The position numbers and the translations under genes are program-made. 64,000 bases of DNA from assembly GCF_000758605.1 (NCBI RefSeq), contig NZ_CP009282.1:2046001-2110000 (forward strand), written 5' to 3'. The notes beneath the pieces are model-generated. The model was not told the DNA's origin, searched no databases, and saw only the letters and a program-made list of their open reading frames with translations. Shown in pieces: positions 43,425 to 51,421 of the stretch. The stretch's first letter is position 1, and each line of letters begins with the position of its first letter. The stretch is from Paenibacillus sp. FSL R5-0912 (GTDB taxonomy: Bacteria > Bacillota > Bacilli > Paenibacillales > Paenibacillaceae).

Positions 43425-44441
43425 ATGAAAATCAACAGACATCCGGAGAATCCAATCGTGGTTCCGGGCAAATATGACTGGCGGCTGGCGACGGTATTTA
43501 ATCCGGCAGTGATCAAGGATAACGGGAAATTCTATATGATTGAACGGACCGCAGGCTCCCTGACGCCGTGCAAAAATGTTCTGGGTCTGCTGGAAAGCGA
43601 GGATGGTGTCCATTTCACTCATGTGAAGGACGAGCCGGTGGTTACACCCGATATGCTCGGCTTTCCGTACGGCAGTGTACAGGACCCGAGAATAGTGAAA
43701 ATTGGGGATCTGTTCTACATGAGCTTTGCGCTCCGCCCCTGTGCAATGAATTATTATCCGACCGGAACCGGCATTCCAGAGCGCTCCATACCTGAATATC
43801 CCGATGGCTGGGGAGAAGAGGAAGGACACTGGCTGACGCGCTCCATTCTGATGTCCTCCCGCAATCTGACGGACTGGGAGTATGTAAGTACTACAACCCC
43901 GCTTGAGATTAACGACCGCAACAACATGCTGTTCCCGGAGAAAATAGGCGGCAAATACGCGCTGCTGCGCAGACCGGAGGAGTACATCGGTGAAACTTAC
44001 GGAACAGAGCAGGCAGCAATCTGGATCTCTTACTCGGAGGATCTGAAAAACTGGGAAGCCCCGAAGCTGCTGGCCAAAGCGGAAAACAGCTGGGAGAACA
44101 AAAAGATCGGTGCCTCCACTCCGCCCATTCGTACGGAGCATGGTTGGCTGCTGCTGTACCACGGTGTAGATGACGATACAGTGTACCGCCTGGGCGCGAT
44201 GCTGCTCGATCTGGAAGATCCGTCCAAGGTGATCGCCAGAACGAAAGAATTCATCATGGAGCCCGAGACGTATTATGAGAAATTCGGCTATCAGATTCCC
44301 AATGTTATTTTTCCGACCGGCTGTGTACTCGATGACGGAATTCTGCATATCTACTACGGCGTAACCGATACAGCCATCGCACTGGCAACTGTTCCGCTCT
44401 CCGATATGCTGGAGCATCTGCTGGGGCAGACGGTATTGTAG
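43425..44441 (+). CDS. GH130 family glycosidase/phosphorylase
   Basis: 338 residues from ATG 43425 after TGAGGAGG. It is a five-bladed GH130 protein: ATVFNPAVIKDNGKFYMIER, YGSVQDPRIVKIGDLFYMSF with the catalytic Asp, then NMLFPEKIGGKYALLRRPEE, TEHGWLLLYHGVDDDTVYRL and FPTGCVLDDGILHIYYGVTD. It differs clearly from the mannosyl-glucose phosphorylase at 28566 and belongs to another subfamily. GH130 enzymes act on beta-mannosides, most by phosphorolysis. The importer that follows could bring in its substrate. Exact specificity is unknown. Confidence 0.88.
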   Translation: MKINRHPENPIVVPGKYDWRLATVFNPAVIKDNGKFYMIERTAGSLTPCKNVLGLLESEDGVHFTHVKDEPVVTPDMLGFPYGSVQDPRIVKIGDLFYMSFALRPCAMNYYPTGTGIPERSIPEYPDGWGEEEGHWLTRSILMSSRNLTDWEYVSTTTPLEINDRNNMLFPEKIGGKYALLRRPEEYIGETYGTEQAAIWISYSEDLKNWEAPKLLAKAENSWENKKIGASTPPIRTEHGWLLLYHGVDDDTVYRLGAMLLDLEDPSKVIARTKEFIMEPETYYEKFGYQIPNVIFPTGCVLDDGILHIYYGVTDTAIALATVPLSDMLEHLLGQTVL

Positions 44442-44454
44442 AAGGATGTTCGCT

Positions 44455-44480
44455 AACCGCTTGGATATTTTCAGGCGGTT
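44455..44480 (+). terminator. Weak hairpin after GH130
   Basis: AACCGC (44455-44460) and GCGGTT (44475-44480) form a short stem with no T-run. It may be a weak terminator or part of a leader. Confidence 0.35.
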
Positions 44481-44495
44481 CCTATCCTGTTAATA

Positions 44496-44510
44496 TTGGA
44501 AGCGTTTACC
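44496..44510. promoter_or_regulatory. Candidate CcpA cre site
   Basis: TTGGAAGCGTTTACC matches the cre consensus WTGNAANCGNWWWCA at 14 of 15 positions. It lies 140 bp before the -10 of the sugar importer operon, fitting carbon catabolite control. Confidence 0.55.
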
Positions 44511-44646
44511 CGCAAGTCCCCCGGAAAAAGAGGTATTTATATAACGTCTTATGTAATATAATATGACTTTATTTCATGGTTTTTAGTGTATTTTTCATAT
44601 TTATTGCAAATCCGCTGTAGAATATCGGATATAATCTAACATTTGT

Positions 44647-44679
44647 GGGATATAGACCGCAGCTAATAGCTTTTATAAT
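44647..44679 (+). promoter_or_regulatory. Promoter with GGGATAT box, ABC sugar importer operon
   Basis: GGGATAT (44647-44653) starts 27 bases before TATAAT (44674-44679), the same spacing as at 39248 and 43345, though the spacer here is not G-rich. It would start transcription about 85 bp before the binding-protein gene. Confidence 0.5.
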
Positions 44680-44775
44680 TAACGTAACAGCTCAGGTAGT
44701 CCCTGCAAGAGGGAATCTGAGGTGCGGGAATAGCAGATACTAATAATAGTAGAAAGAGGGTTGATTAGGGTGACA

Positions 44776-46080
44776 ATGAAACAGACCAAAAAAGTAGCTT
44801 TGCTTGGGATGGCGGGCGCGCTGGCTTTGTTCACAGCAGCATGCGGCAACAGCAACAACGCGGGTAATGCAAGCGGGAGCGGGAATAGCGAAGAGACCAT
44901 CACCCTGAATATGATGCATCCCTGGACCTCGCCCAATGTGGACAATGAGGTATACAAGGCGCGGATCGCCAAATTTGAGGCGGAGCATCCGAATATTGTG
45001 ATCAAGCAGGACGGAGTGCCTTCTGCACAATATAAAACTAAGCTGCGGACGCTTGCAGCCGCCAACAATCTGGCGGACATCAATGTCGTATGGCCTGGAG
45101 CCGATCTCGAGCCGTTGGTGGAAGGCAGCCTGGTGGAGCCGATTGATGGTCTGATGGATAACTGGAAGTCAATTCTGCCGGAGAGCGCCCTGGCCGGGTT
45201 CAATATAGGCGGCCAGCAGTATGCCGTTCCGACCAAACAAACCTTCGTAGACATCATTTATTACAACAAAGAGATGTTCGCCCAAGTAGGCTACACAGAG
45301 TTTCCTGATACGTACGATAAGTTCATCGACGCAGTCACCAAGCTGAAAGCGGCGGGGATTACGCCAATCTCGCTGGGCAACAAGGAGCAATGGCCGCTAC
45401 AGTCCTCCTATCTGTCCATTCTCGGAGACCGTTTTACCGGCAGTGACTTCCTTACAAAGGTGGTAAATAAGGAAGCGAAATTCACTGACCCCGAGTTCGT
45501 CAAAGCGATTGCGGTCATTGATGAGCTGACCAAGCTGAAGGCCTTCAATACCGATGCCAACAACATGGATTCCGTACAAGGCCAGGATTATTTCATCCAG
45601 GGCAAAGCAGCTATGCATATCTCTTCCTCAACGGTAGATGCGAGAATCCGGATCAATAATGACGAAGGCGACAAGTTCGGCATTGCCCTGTTCCCGAGTG
45701 TGGAAGGCGGCAAAGGTGATCCGGTGAAGAGTGCGGGTGTGGTGCAGTACGGCATCGCCATTAAGAGCGGACTGAATGAGAAAACCAAAGCGGCGGCTGA
45801 GGAATTCATGAAGTATTTTGTCAGTGAGGACCTGTACAAGGAGTTGATCCGCAACGGGGTTGTAGTTCCGGCCACCGTAGAAATTCCTGAGGATGCCAGC
45901 CCTTATCTGAAAGAAATGCTTGAGCTGACCAGCAAAGGCACGGCTCCTGTATTCGACAGCATCATTCCGACACAAGTGGTTGACGTTGTGCAGAACGGCA
46001 TACAGGCGCTCACTATAGGCCGCGGCACACCGGAAGAGGTCGCCAAGGATGCACAGGCAGCTTTTGACCAAATGAACTAG
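44776..46080 (+). CDS. ABC sugar importer, lipoprotein substrate-binding protein
   Basis: 434 residues from ATG 44776, close behind AGGG; TTG 44761 and GTG 44770 are other possible starts. The lipoprotein signal is VALLGMAGALALFTAAC with Cys about residue 23, followed by a Ser/Asn/Gly linker. The rest is a family 1 solute-binding fold: NLADINVVWPGADLEPLVEG, VPTKQTFVDIIYYNKEMFAQ and INNDEGDKFGIALFPSVEGG. It captures an oligosaccharide or sugar for the two permeases that follow. Ligand unknown; the GH130 and GH3 neighbours suggest a plant-cell-wall beta-glycoside. Confidence 0.93.
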   Translation: MKQTKKVALLGMAGALALFTAACGNSNNAGNASGSGNSEETITLNMMHPWTSPNVDNEVYKARIAKFEAEHPNIVIKQDGVPSAQYKTKLRTLAAANNLADINVVWPGADLEPLVEGSLVEPIDGLMDNWKSILPESALAGFNIGGQQYAVPTKQTFVDIIYYNKEMFAQVGYTEFPDTYDKFIDAVTKLKAAGITPISLGNKEQWPLQSSYLSILGDRFTGSDFLTKVVNKEAKFTDPEFVKAIAVIDELTKLKAFNTDANNMDSVQGQDYFIQGKAAMHISSSTVDARIRINNDEGDKFGIALFPSVEGGKGDPVKSAGVVQYGIAIKSGLNEKTKAAAEEFMKYFVSEDLYKELIRNGVVVPATVEIPEDASPYLKEMLELTSKGTAPVFDSIIPTQVVDVVQNGIQALTIGRGTPEEVAKDAQAAFDQMN

Positions 46081-46180
46081 GACTAACAGGGAGAAACGGA
46101 AACCGCCGTTTGCATCATCAGGCGAAGCCGTTTCTCCATTTCATAAGCAGAAGAGGATTCAACTGGAAGGGGGATGCCCT

Positions 46181-47056
46181 GTGCATACGCTTAAGCAAAA
46201 TAAACTGGCGATCTTTATCGGATTATTCCCGGCGCTGGTCATCTATCTTGGAATTGCGATCATACCGATCGGCATTTCGCTCTACTACTCGGTGATGGAC
46301 TGGAACGGGATCGGCAAGATGACGTTTGTCGGCTTGGACAACTACTCCCGTATTCTTACTGATGATACGTTCTGGCTGTCTGTACAGAATAACATTGTCA
46401 TTATGCTGACGGGGCTGGTCGGTCAAATTCCGCTGGGGCTGATCATGGCGATGCTGCTGAACAAGGGACTTAAGGGCTCTGGCTTCTTCCGTACCGTAGG
46501 GTTCATGCCTGTTGTCATCTCGTCCGTCATGGTTTCCTTAATCTGGGGCATGATTTATAACACGGAATACGGGATGCTGAACAGCATGCTGGCCTTCTTC
46601 GGACTGGAGAGCTGGCAGCAGAACTGGCTGGGGGACATAAAGTGGTCTATGTTGTCCATCAGTGTGGCCTACATTTGGCAGAACTGCGGGCTGTACATGG
46701 TTATTTTCCTTGCTGCTCTGCAGAATATCCCGGATGAAGTTAATGAAGCTGCCGAGCTGGATGGTGCCACAGGATTCCGCCGGACACTGCATATCACGAT
46801 TCCGATGCTCCGCAGCACAATTATGGTAGCGGTCGTATACAGCATCAGTAACTCTTTCCGCGTATTTGATTTGATTCAGGTACTGACCGGCGGCGGGCCG
46901 GCACATCAGACAGAAGTCATGACGCTCTATATGTACAACAGCGCATTTATGAATTTGCGTTACGGCTATGGCAGCGCAGTATCGATTCTGATTCTGCTGT
47001 TCAGTCTTGTTGTGATTTCTATCGTTAACCGGATTGGCCGGGAGAAGGACGCCTGA
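46181..47056 (+). CDS. ABC sugar importer, permease 1 (MalF-like)
   Basis: 291 residues from GTG 46181 after GGAAGGGGG. Six membrane segments, beginning LAIFIGLFPALVIYLGIAII. The ATPase-contact EAA loop is EVNEAAELDGATGFRRTLHI. It pairs with the next permease. No ATPase gene is present; in related Bacillota a shared MsmX-type ATPase serves such importers. Confidence 0.93.
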   Translation: MHTLKQNKLAIFIGLFPALVIYLGIAIIPIGISLYYSVMDWNGIGKMTFVGLDNYSRILTDDTFWLSVQNNIVIMLTGLVGQIPLGLIMAMLLNKGLKGSGFFRTVGFMPVVISSVMVSLIWGMIYNTEYGMLNSMLAFFGLESWQQNWLGDIKWSMLSISVAYIWQNCGLYMVIFLAALQNIPDEVNEAAELDGATGFRRTLHITIPMLRSTIMVAVVYSISNSFRVFDLIQVLTGGGPAHQTEVMTLYMYNSAFMNLRYGYGSAVSILILLFSLVVISIVNRIGREKDA

Positions 47057-47086
47057 TGAAGATCTACAGAAAGGAGGAGAGAAGTT

Positions 47087-47917
47087 ATGGATAAAAAAAC
47101 ACCGTTATTCAAAGTCATGGCCTACACATTTTTGAGTCTGTTCGCTATTATGAATATAATTCCGATTTTCTGGATGATCGTTAATTCGTTTAAGGAAGAG
47201 CAGGAATATGCGGCGAACCCGTTCTCCTTCCCGACCACACTGCATTTCTCCAACTACACGAAGGCTTGGGAAATTGCGAATATGAACATTTACTTCTTGA
47301 ACAGTCTGCTGATTACGTTCGTATCGCTGATTGTGACCGTGCTGCTGGGTTCGCTTGCCGCCTATTTCCTTGCCCGGTTCACCTTCAAGCTCCGGGGCTT
47401 CACGTATGCGTTGTTCCTGTTGGGGATGCTGGTGCCGATTCACGCCACATTGATCCCGATCTTCCTGATTATGCAGAAACTGAGCCTGATAGATACGTAT
47501 TTCTCGCTAATTTTGCCGTATACGGCGTTTCACCTGTCACTTACGGTGTTCATTCTGGAGGGCTTTATGCGGGGCTTTCCCAAGGATCTGGAAGAGTCGG
47601 GGATTATGGACGGAGCGGGTGTATTCCGCATTTTCTGGTCTATTATTCTGCCAATCACCCGCCCGGCTATGGCTACCGTCGTGATTCTCAACTTTATTTA
47701 CAACTGGAATGAATACTTATTCGCGCTTGTACTGATCACTTCCAATTCGCTTAAGACGCTTCCGCTGGGGCTGGCGAACTTCGTCGGTGTGGAGACGGCG
47801 AGCTATACGCTGCAGATGTCGGCGCTGACGATTGCACTCGTCCCAATATTGATCTTCTATCTGCTGCTGCAGAAGCAGCTGGTTACCGGGATGACCGCTG
47901 GAGCTGTCAAAGGCTAA
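47087..47917 (+). CDS. ABC sugar importer, permease 2 (MalG-like)
   Basis: 276 residues from ATG 47087 after AAAGGAGGAG. Six membrane segments; the EAA loop is DLEESGIMDGAGVFRIFWSI, followed by ILPITRPAMATVVILNF. It completes the translocation pore with permease 1. The sensor kinase gene begins 71 bp downstream. Confidence 0.93.
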   Translation: MDKKTPLFKVMAYTFLSLFAIMNIIPIFWMIVNSFKEEQEYAANPFSFPTTLHFSNYTKAWEIANMNIYFLNSLLITFVSLIVTVLLGSLAAYFLARFTFKLRGFTYALFLLGMLVPIHATLIPIFLIMQKLSLIDTYFSLILPYTAFHLSLTVFILEGFMRGFPKDLEESGIMDGAGVFRIFWSIILPITRPAMATVVILNFIYNWNEYLFALVLITSNSLKTLPLGLANFVGVETASYTLQMSALTIALVPILIFYLLLQKQLVTGMTAGAVKG

Positions 47918-47988
47918 ATCCGGGTCCGCAGTGATGGGTGCAGCAGGTCCTGGAAGCAGCGGCGGTGGAGGAAAAAAGGAGTCTGAGG

Positions 47989-49797
47989 ATGCAAACACGC
48001 TGGAGAAAGGCCGGTAATTTCGGCTTGAAGCGCAAGGCTATGGTGATATTTCTGCTATTTGTCTTTCTGCCGACCATCGGGGTCGGGGTCATTGTTCAAT
48101 ATAAGTACAACAAGGTACTCCGCGAGCAGTTCGTTAGTGCTACCCGCCGCAACCTTGATAATGTGACCAGCCAGCTTGGCGAACAGACCAAAATGGTGGA
48201 GGATATCGCCGATTACTTCATCCTGAGTCCCGACATGCGGAACTTTCTCCGCAGCTATCCGCCGCTTGAGGCTGAACAAAGGTCTGTATATAAACGCAAT
48301 ATTGAGGATTTCCTGACCTTCCAATTAATGTCGAGAAGTTATATCCGATCCATTGAGATTTCCGGCTACAACGGTAATACCATCGAGATGGGCGAGCCGT
48401 TCAGTGGGGATGAAGACAAGTGGGAGCGTGAGGCGGTGGCCCGAAAAGGCGGGATTCTCTGGACTGAGGGCTATCCGCTGAACAGTTCATGGAATGGGCA
48501 GGTCCGGGTGCTCTCCATGATCCGGGTCCTGAATTCCTTCAGTGAGATTACGAAGCCGCTCGGTATGCTGACCATCCGGCTCGATGAAGCGGATATCGCC
48601 GCTCAGCTTGAAAAAGGCGTGCTGGCAGCTGGTTACGGCAGCGTGTTCGTAATGGGCGGAGCAGGTGATCTGATCCTGGAATCCGTCAACCGTCTGCCGG
48701 ACGGTTATGTGCCGGACCAGGGCCTGATGCAAAGGCTCACGGCTGGCAGCAGCAAGCTGGCCACCGCTGAAATCGGGGGCCAGCGGTATCTGACAATGTA
48801 TAACCAAATTGAAAATTCCGACTGGAAAGTGGTCGTTATGATCTCCGAAGAGAAGATGGCGGAGGAATTCCGCAGCGTCAAGATCGTGATGTCCATTATC
48901 CTGATTGCTATTCTGGTGCTGGCGCTCACTGCACTTCTTGGATTCCACTATACGATTATCCGTCCGATTCTGCGGCTGAAGATCGAGACTGGGCGTGTGG
49001 CCGGCGGTGACTTCAGCGCGAGGGTGCCCGTCAGCTCTCAGGATGAGATTGCAGAACTGGGCAGCAAGTTTAATGAGATGGTCATGACCATCCAGCAGCT
49101 TATTGATCATAAATACAAGCTGGAGCTCCGCGAAAGGGAAGCGGAGCTAAGGCTGATGCAGAATCAGATGGACCCTCATTTTCTGTACAATACCCTGGAT
49201 ATGATCCGCTGGACGGCCCGCTTGGAGCAGGCAGAGCAATCCAGTCAACTGATCGAAATGCTGTCCAGATTCTTTCGCGCCAGCGTCAATAACGGAAGCT
49301 ATCATACGACGTTGGGCAAGGAAATGGAATTTGTACAGGCTTATTTGTATTTACAGCAGTACCGTCTGGGGGATAAGCTGTCCTATTCGCTGCACCTGGA
49401 GCCGGGCATTGAAGAGGCAGTTACTCTGAAGGCTACCCTCCAGCCGCTGGTGGAGAACGCGGTCAAGCACGCTATGGATAGAAGCAAGCCTGTTCACACG
49501 ATTGATGTAAAGGCTTATACGGCTGAAGATGAAATACGAATTGATGTGACCGACAATGGGATAGGCATGACTCCGGAGCGAATGCGGGAAATCGCAGCTA
49601 CCCTGGATCACAAGCCTTCCATGCGCATAAGCGGCCACGAAGGGGCGCTGCGCAATATTCATGAACGGCTGTCTATTTTTTTCGGACAGGATTACGGGCT
49701 GCGGATTATCCATACGTCGGGTGAAGGCACACGAATCCGTGTCTCGCTCCCGTTGCGGCAGGCCGGAAGCGAGGGGGCAGAAGATCATGAGCAATAA
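47989..49797 (+). CDS. YesM-type sensor histidine kinase
   Basis: 602 residues from ATG 47989 behind AAAGGAG. TM1 is AMVIFLLFVFLPTIGVGVIV (about residues 18-37), then an extracellular sensor of about 260 residues, TM2 (MSIILIAILVLALTALLGFH), HAMP (GGDFSARVPVSSQDEIAELG) and the kinase core. The phospho-accepting His is in MQNQMDPHFLYNTLDMI (about residue 394); the ATPase N-box is TLQPLVENAVKHAMD and the G-box ISGHEGALRNIHERL. It probably senses the importer's sugar and phosphorylates the regulator encoded next, whose start overlaps its end by 11 bp. Confidence 0.93.
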   Translation: MQTRWRKAGNFGLKRKAMVIFLLFVFLPTIGVGVIVQYKYNKVLREQFVSATRRNLDNVTSQLGEQTKMVEDIADYFILSPDMRNFLRSYPPLEAEQRSVYKRNIEDFLTFQLMSRSYIRSIEISGYNGNTIEMGEPFSGDEDKWEREAVARKGGILWTEGYPLNSSWNGQVRVLSMIRVLNSFSEITKPLGMLTIRLDEADIAAQLEKGVLAAGYGSVFVMGGAGDLILESVNRLPDGYVPDQGLMQRLTAGSSKLATAEIGGQRYLTMYNQIENSDWKVVVMISEEKMAEEFRSVKIVMSIILIAILVLALTALLGFHYTIIRPILRLKIETGRVAGGDFSARVPVSSQDEIAELGSKFNEMVMTIQQLIDHKYKLELREREAELRLMQNQMDPHFLYNTLDMIRWTARLEQAEQSSQLIEMLSRFFRASVNNGSYHTTLGKEMEFVQAYLYLQQYRLGDKLSYSLHLEPGIEEAVTLKATLQPLVENAVKHAMDRSKPVHTIDVKAYTAEDEIRIDVTDNGIGMTPERMREIAATLDHKPSMRISGHEGALRNIHERLSIFFGQDYGLRIIHTSGEGTRIRVSLPLRQAGSEGAEDHEQ

Positions 49798-51367
49798 CGG
49801 ACGAACTGACACCAAAGGGCTTAAAATGCTGATTGTTGATGACGAACCGGTCATTTGCAAAGGACTTCGCCTGACCATCGACTGGGCTGCGCTGGGGATA
49901 GAGGTCATCGGCGAAGCTTACGACGGCGAAGAAGCGCTGCAGATTATGGGGGAGCATGAGGTGGATTTCGTGCTTTCGGACATCCGGATGGACGGTATGG
50001 ATGGTCTCCAGCTTGCCGAGCAAGTGGGGCGGCGTTATCCTGAGGTCCGCATGATTATTATCAGCGGCTATGAAGATTTCGATTATGCACGCCAGGCGAT
50101 CCGGCTCGGGGTGAACGACTATTTGCTGAAGCCGGTTAATATAGACGAGCTTACCGGAGTAGTGGGCAAGCTGGCAGAAGATATCCTGCAGCAGAAGCAG
50201 GAGGGCGGCAGGGATGAAGTGAAGCTCTGGCTGACCAATATGGCCCGGCAAGGGATGGCTTACCGCAAGGCTGCTCCCTCTTCACTTCAAGGAGAGCAGT
50301 TCAGAATTCTTGCCACGCAGCTGAGCTGCTTCTACGGGCGTTATTCGGAGCTTGGGCAAGAGGAGTATGAGCAGCTGCAGGAGCAGTGGATAGGCTGCCT
50401 TCAGGGGCAGCTGGCGTTACCAGGCCTGAAGCTTGTCTCTATCTTCGATCATGAGAATCTGCTGATTACATTGGCGGCGGCAGACCACCGGCTGGAGCCG
50501 CAGGAATGGCGTGAATGGCTGGACGGCTTCGTTCCCGGGCTTATCCCCGGGGCGGAGCTGAATTGCGGAGCATCGCAGACTTATGACGATGCCGCAGAGA
50601 CGGCGGACCGATGTGCGGAAGCTGTGGGGCTGCTGCGCTATGCTGTACTGGATAACTCTGCTGTGATTGAGGAAGATATTGTCCGGCAGTGGAGCGGTAC
50701 AAGGGAGCCTGCGGCACTGGATATTGCAGGTACGGTGCAGAATCTGGTAGCGGCTCTATTCAAGCAGGATGCCAGTGAGACCGGGGAGCTGGTATCGGAA
50801 ATGCTGAGTTTTTTCAAGCGTGAATCGTATTTGCTGCATGAGATCGTGACTGTGTATGAGGAGCTGTTCGCTCTGCTGCGCCAACGGCTGCGCAAGAGCG
50901 GAATTACCGGTATGGATTACGGCCGCCAGTCACCGGACCTCTACCTGTTTAATTCTTACGATGCTCTGCAGGAGCTGATCCAGAAGGACATGGGCGATCT
51001 GCTGGAGCTGATTGAACAGAATGGCACAGACCGCTCCTACTGGATCGTTGAGAAGGCCAAGCGTTACATTGAAGCGCAATACCGTACGGATCTGAAGGCA
51101 TCCGAGGTCGCGGCCTGGCTGAAGATTACGCCCAGTTATTTCAGCTATATTTTCAAGCAGAGCACGGGCAAGGGGTTCACGGAATATATGAACGAGCTGC
51201 GGATCGAGCAGGCTAAGGCACTGCTTGCGGCTACACATGATAAGATCTTCGAAATTGCCGACAAGGTGGGCTACAAGGAATACAAATATTTCGTAACTGT
51301 GTTCAAGTCCTATACGGGCATGACCCCCAAGGAATATCGGGGCTTGAGGGCGAGCAAGGACTTGTAA
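49787..51367 (+). CDS. YesN-type response regulator with AraC DNA-binding domain
   Basis: 526 residues from ATG 49787 after GAGGGGG. The receiver domain has KMLIVDDEPVICKGLRLT, the phosphorylated Asp in FVLSDIRMDGMDGLQ (about residue 66) and the Lys in NDYLLKPVN. A middle region of about 280 residues is unassigned. The C-terminal AraC helix-turn-helix pair reads LKASEVAAWLKITPSYFSYI and KIFEIADKVGYKEYKYFVTV. It is expected to activate the importer promoter and is one candidate for binding the GGGATAT boxes. Confidence 0.93.
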   Translation: MSNNGRTDTKGLKMLIVDDEPVICKGLRLTIDWAALGIEVIGEAYDGEEALQIMGEHEVDFVLSDIRMDGMDGLQLAEQVGRRYPEVRMIIISGYEDFDYARQAIRLGVNDYLLKPVNIDELTGVVGKLAEDILQQKQEGGRDEVKLWLTNMARQGMAYRKAAPSSLQGEQFRILATQLSCFYGRYSELGQEEYEQLQEQWIGCLQGQLALPGLKLVSIFDHENLLITLAAADHRLEPQEWREWLDGFVPGLIPGAELNCGASQTYDDAAETADRCAEAVGLLRYAVLDNSAVIEEDIVRQWSGTREPAALDIAGTVQNLVAALFKQDASETGELVSEMLSFFKRESYLLHEIVTVYEELFALLRQRLRKSGITGMDYGRQSPDLYLFNSYDALQELIQKDMGDLLELIEQNGTDRSYWIVEKAKRYIEAQYRTDLKASEVAAWLKITPSYFSYIFKQSTGKGFTEYMNELRIEQAKALLAATHDKIFEIADKVGYKEYKYFVTVFKSYTGMTPKEYRGLRASKDL

Positions 51368-51421
51368 GGTTAAGCCGGACAAGTCAGTTAGATAACCTTT
51401 GGCAAGCGGGAGGAGCAAGAG

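Noticed and set aside
43392..44417. A 341-codon minus-strand ORF
   Set aside because: It is antisense to the second GH130 gene and has no recognisable motif.
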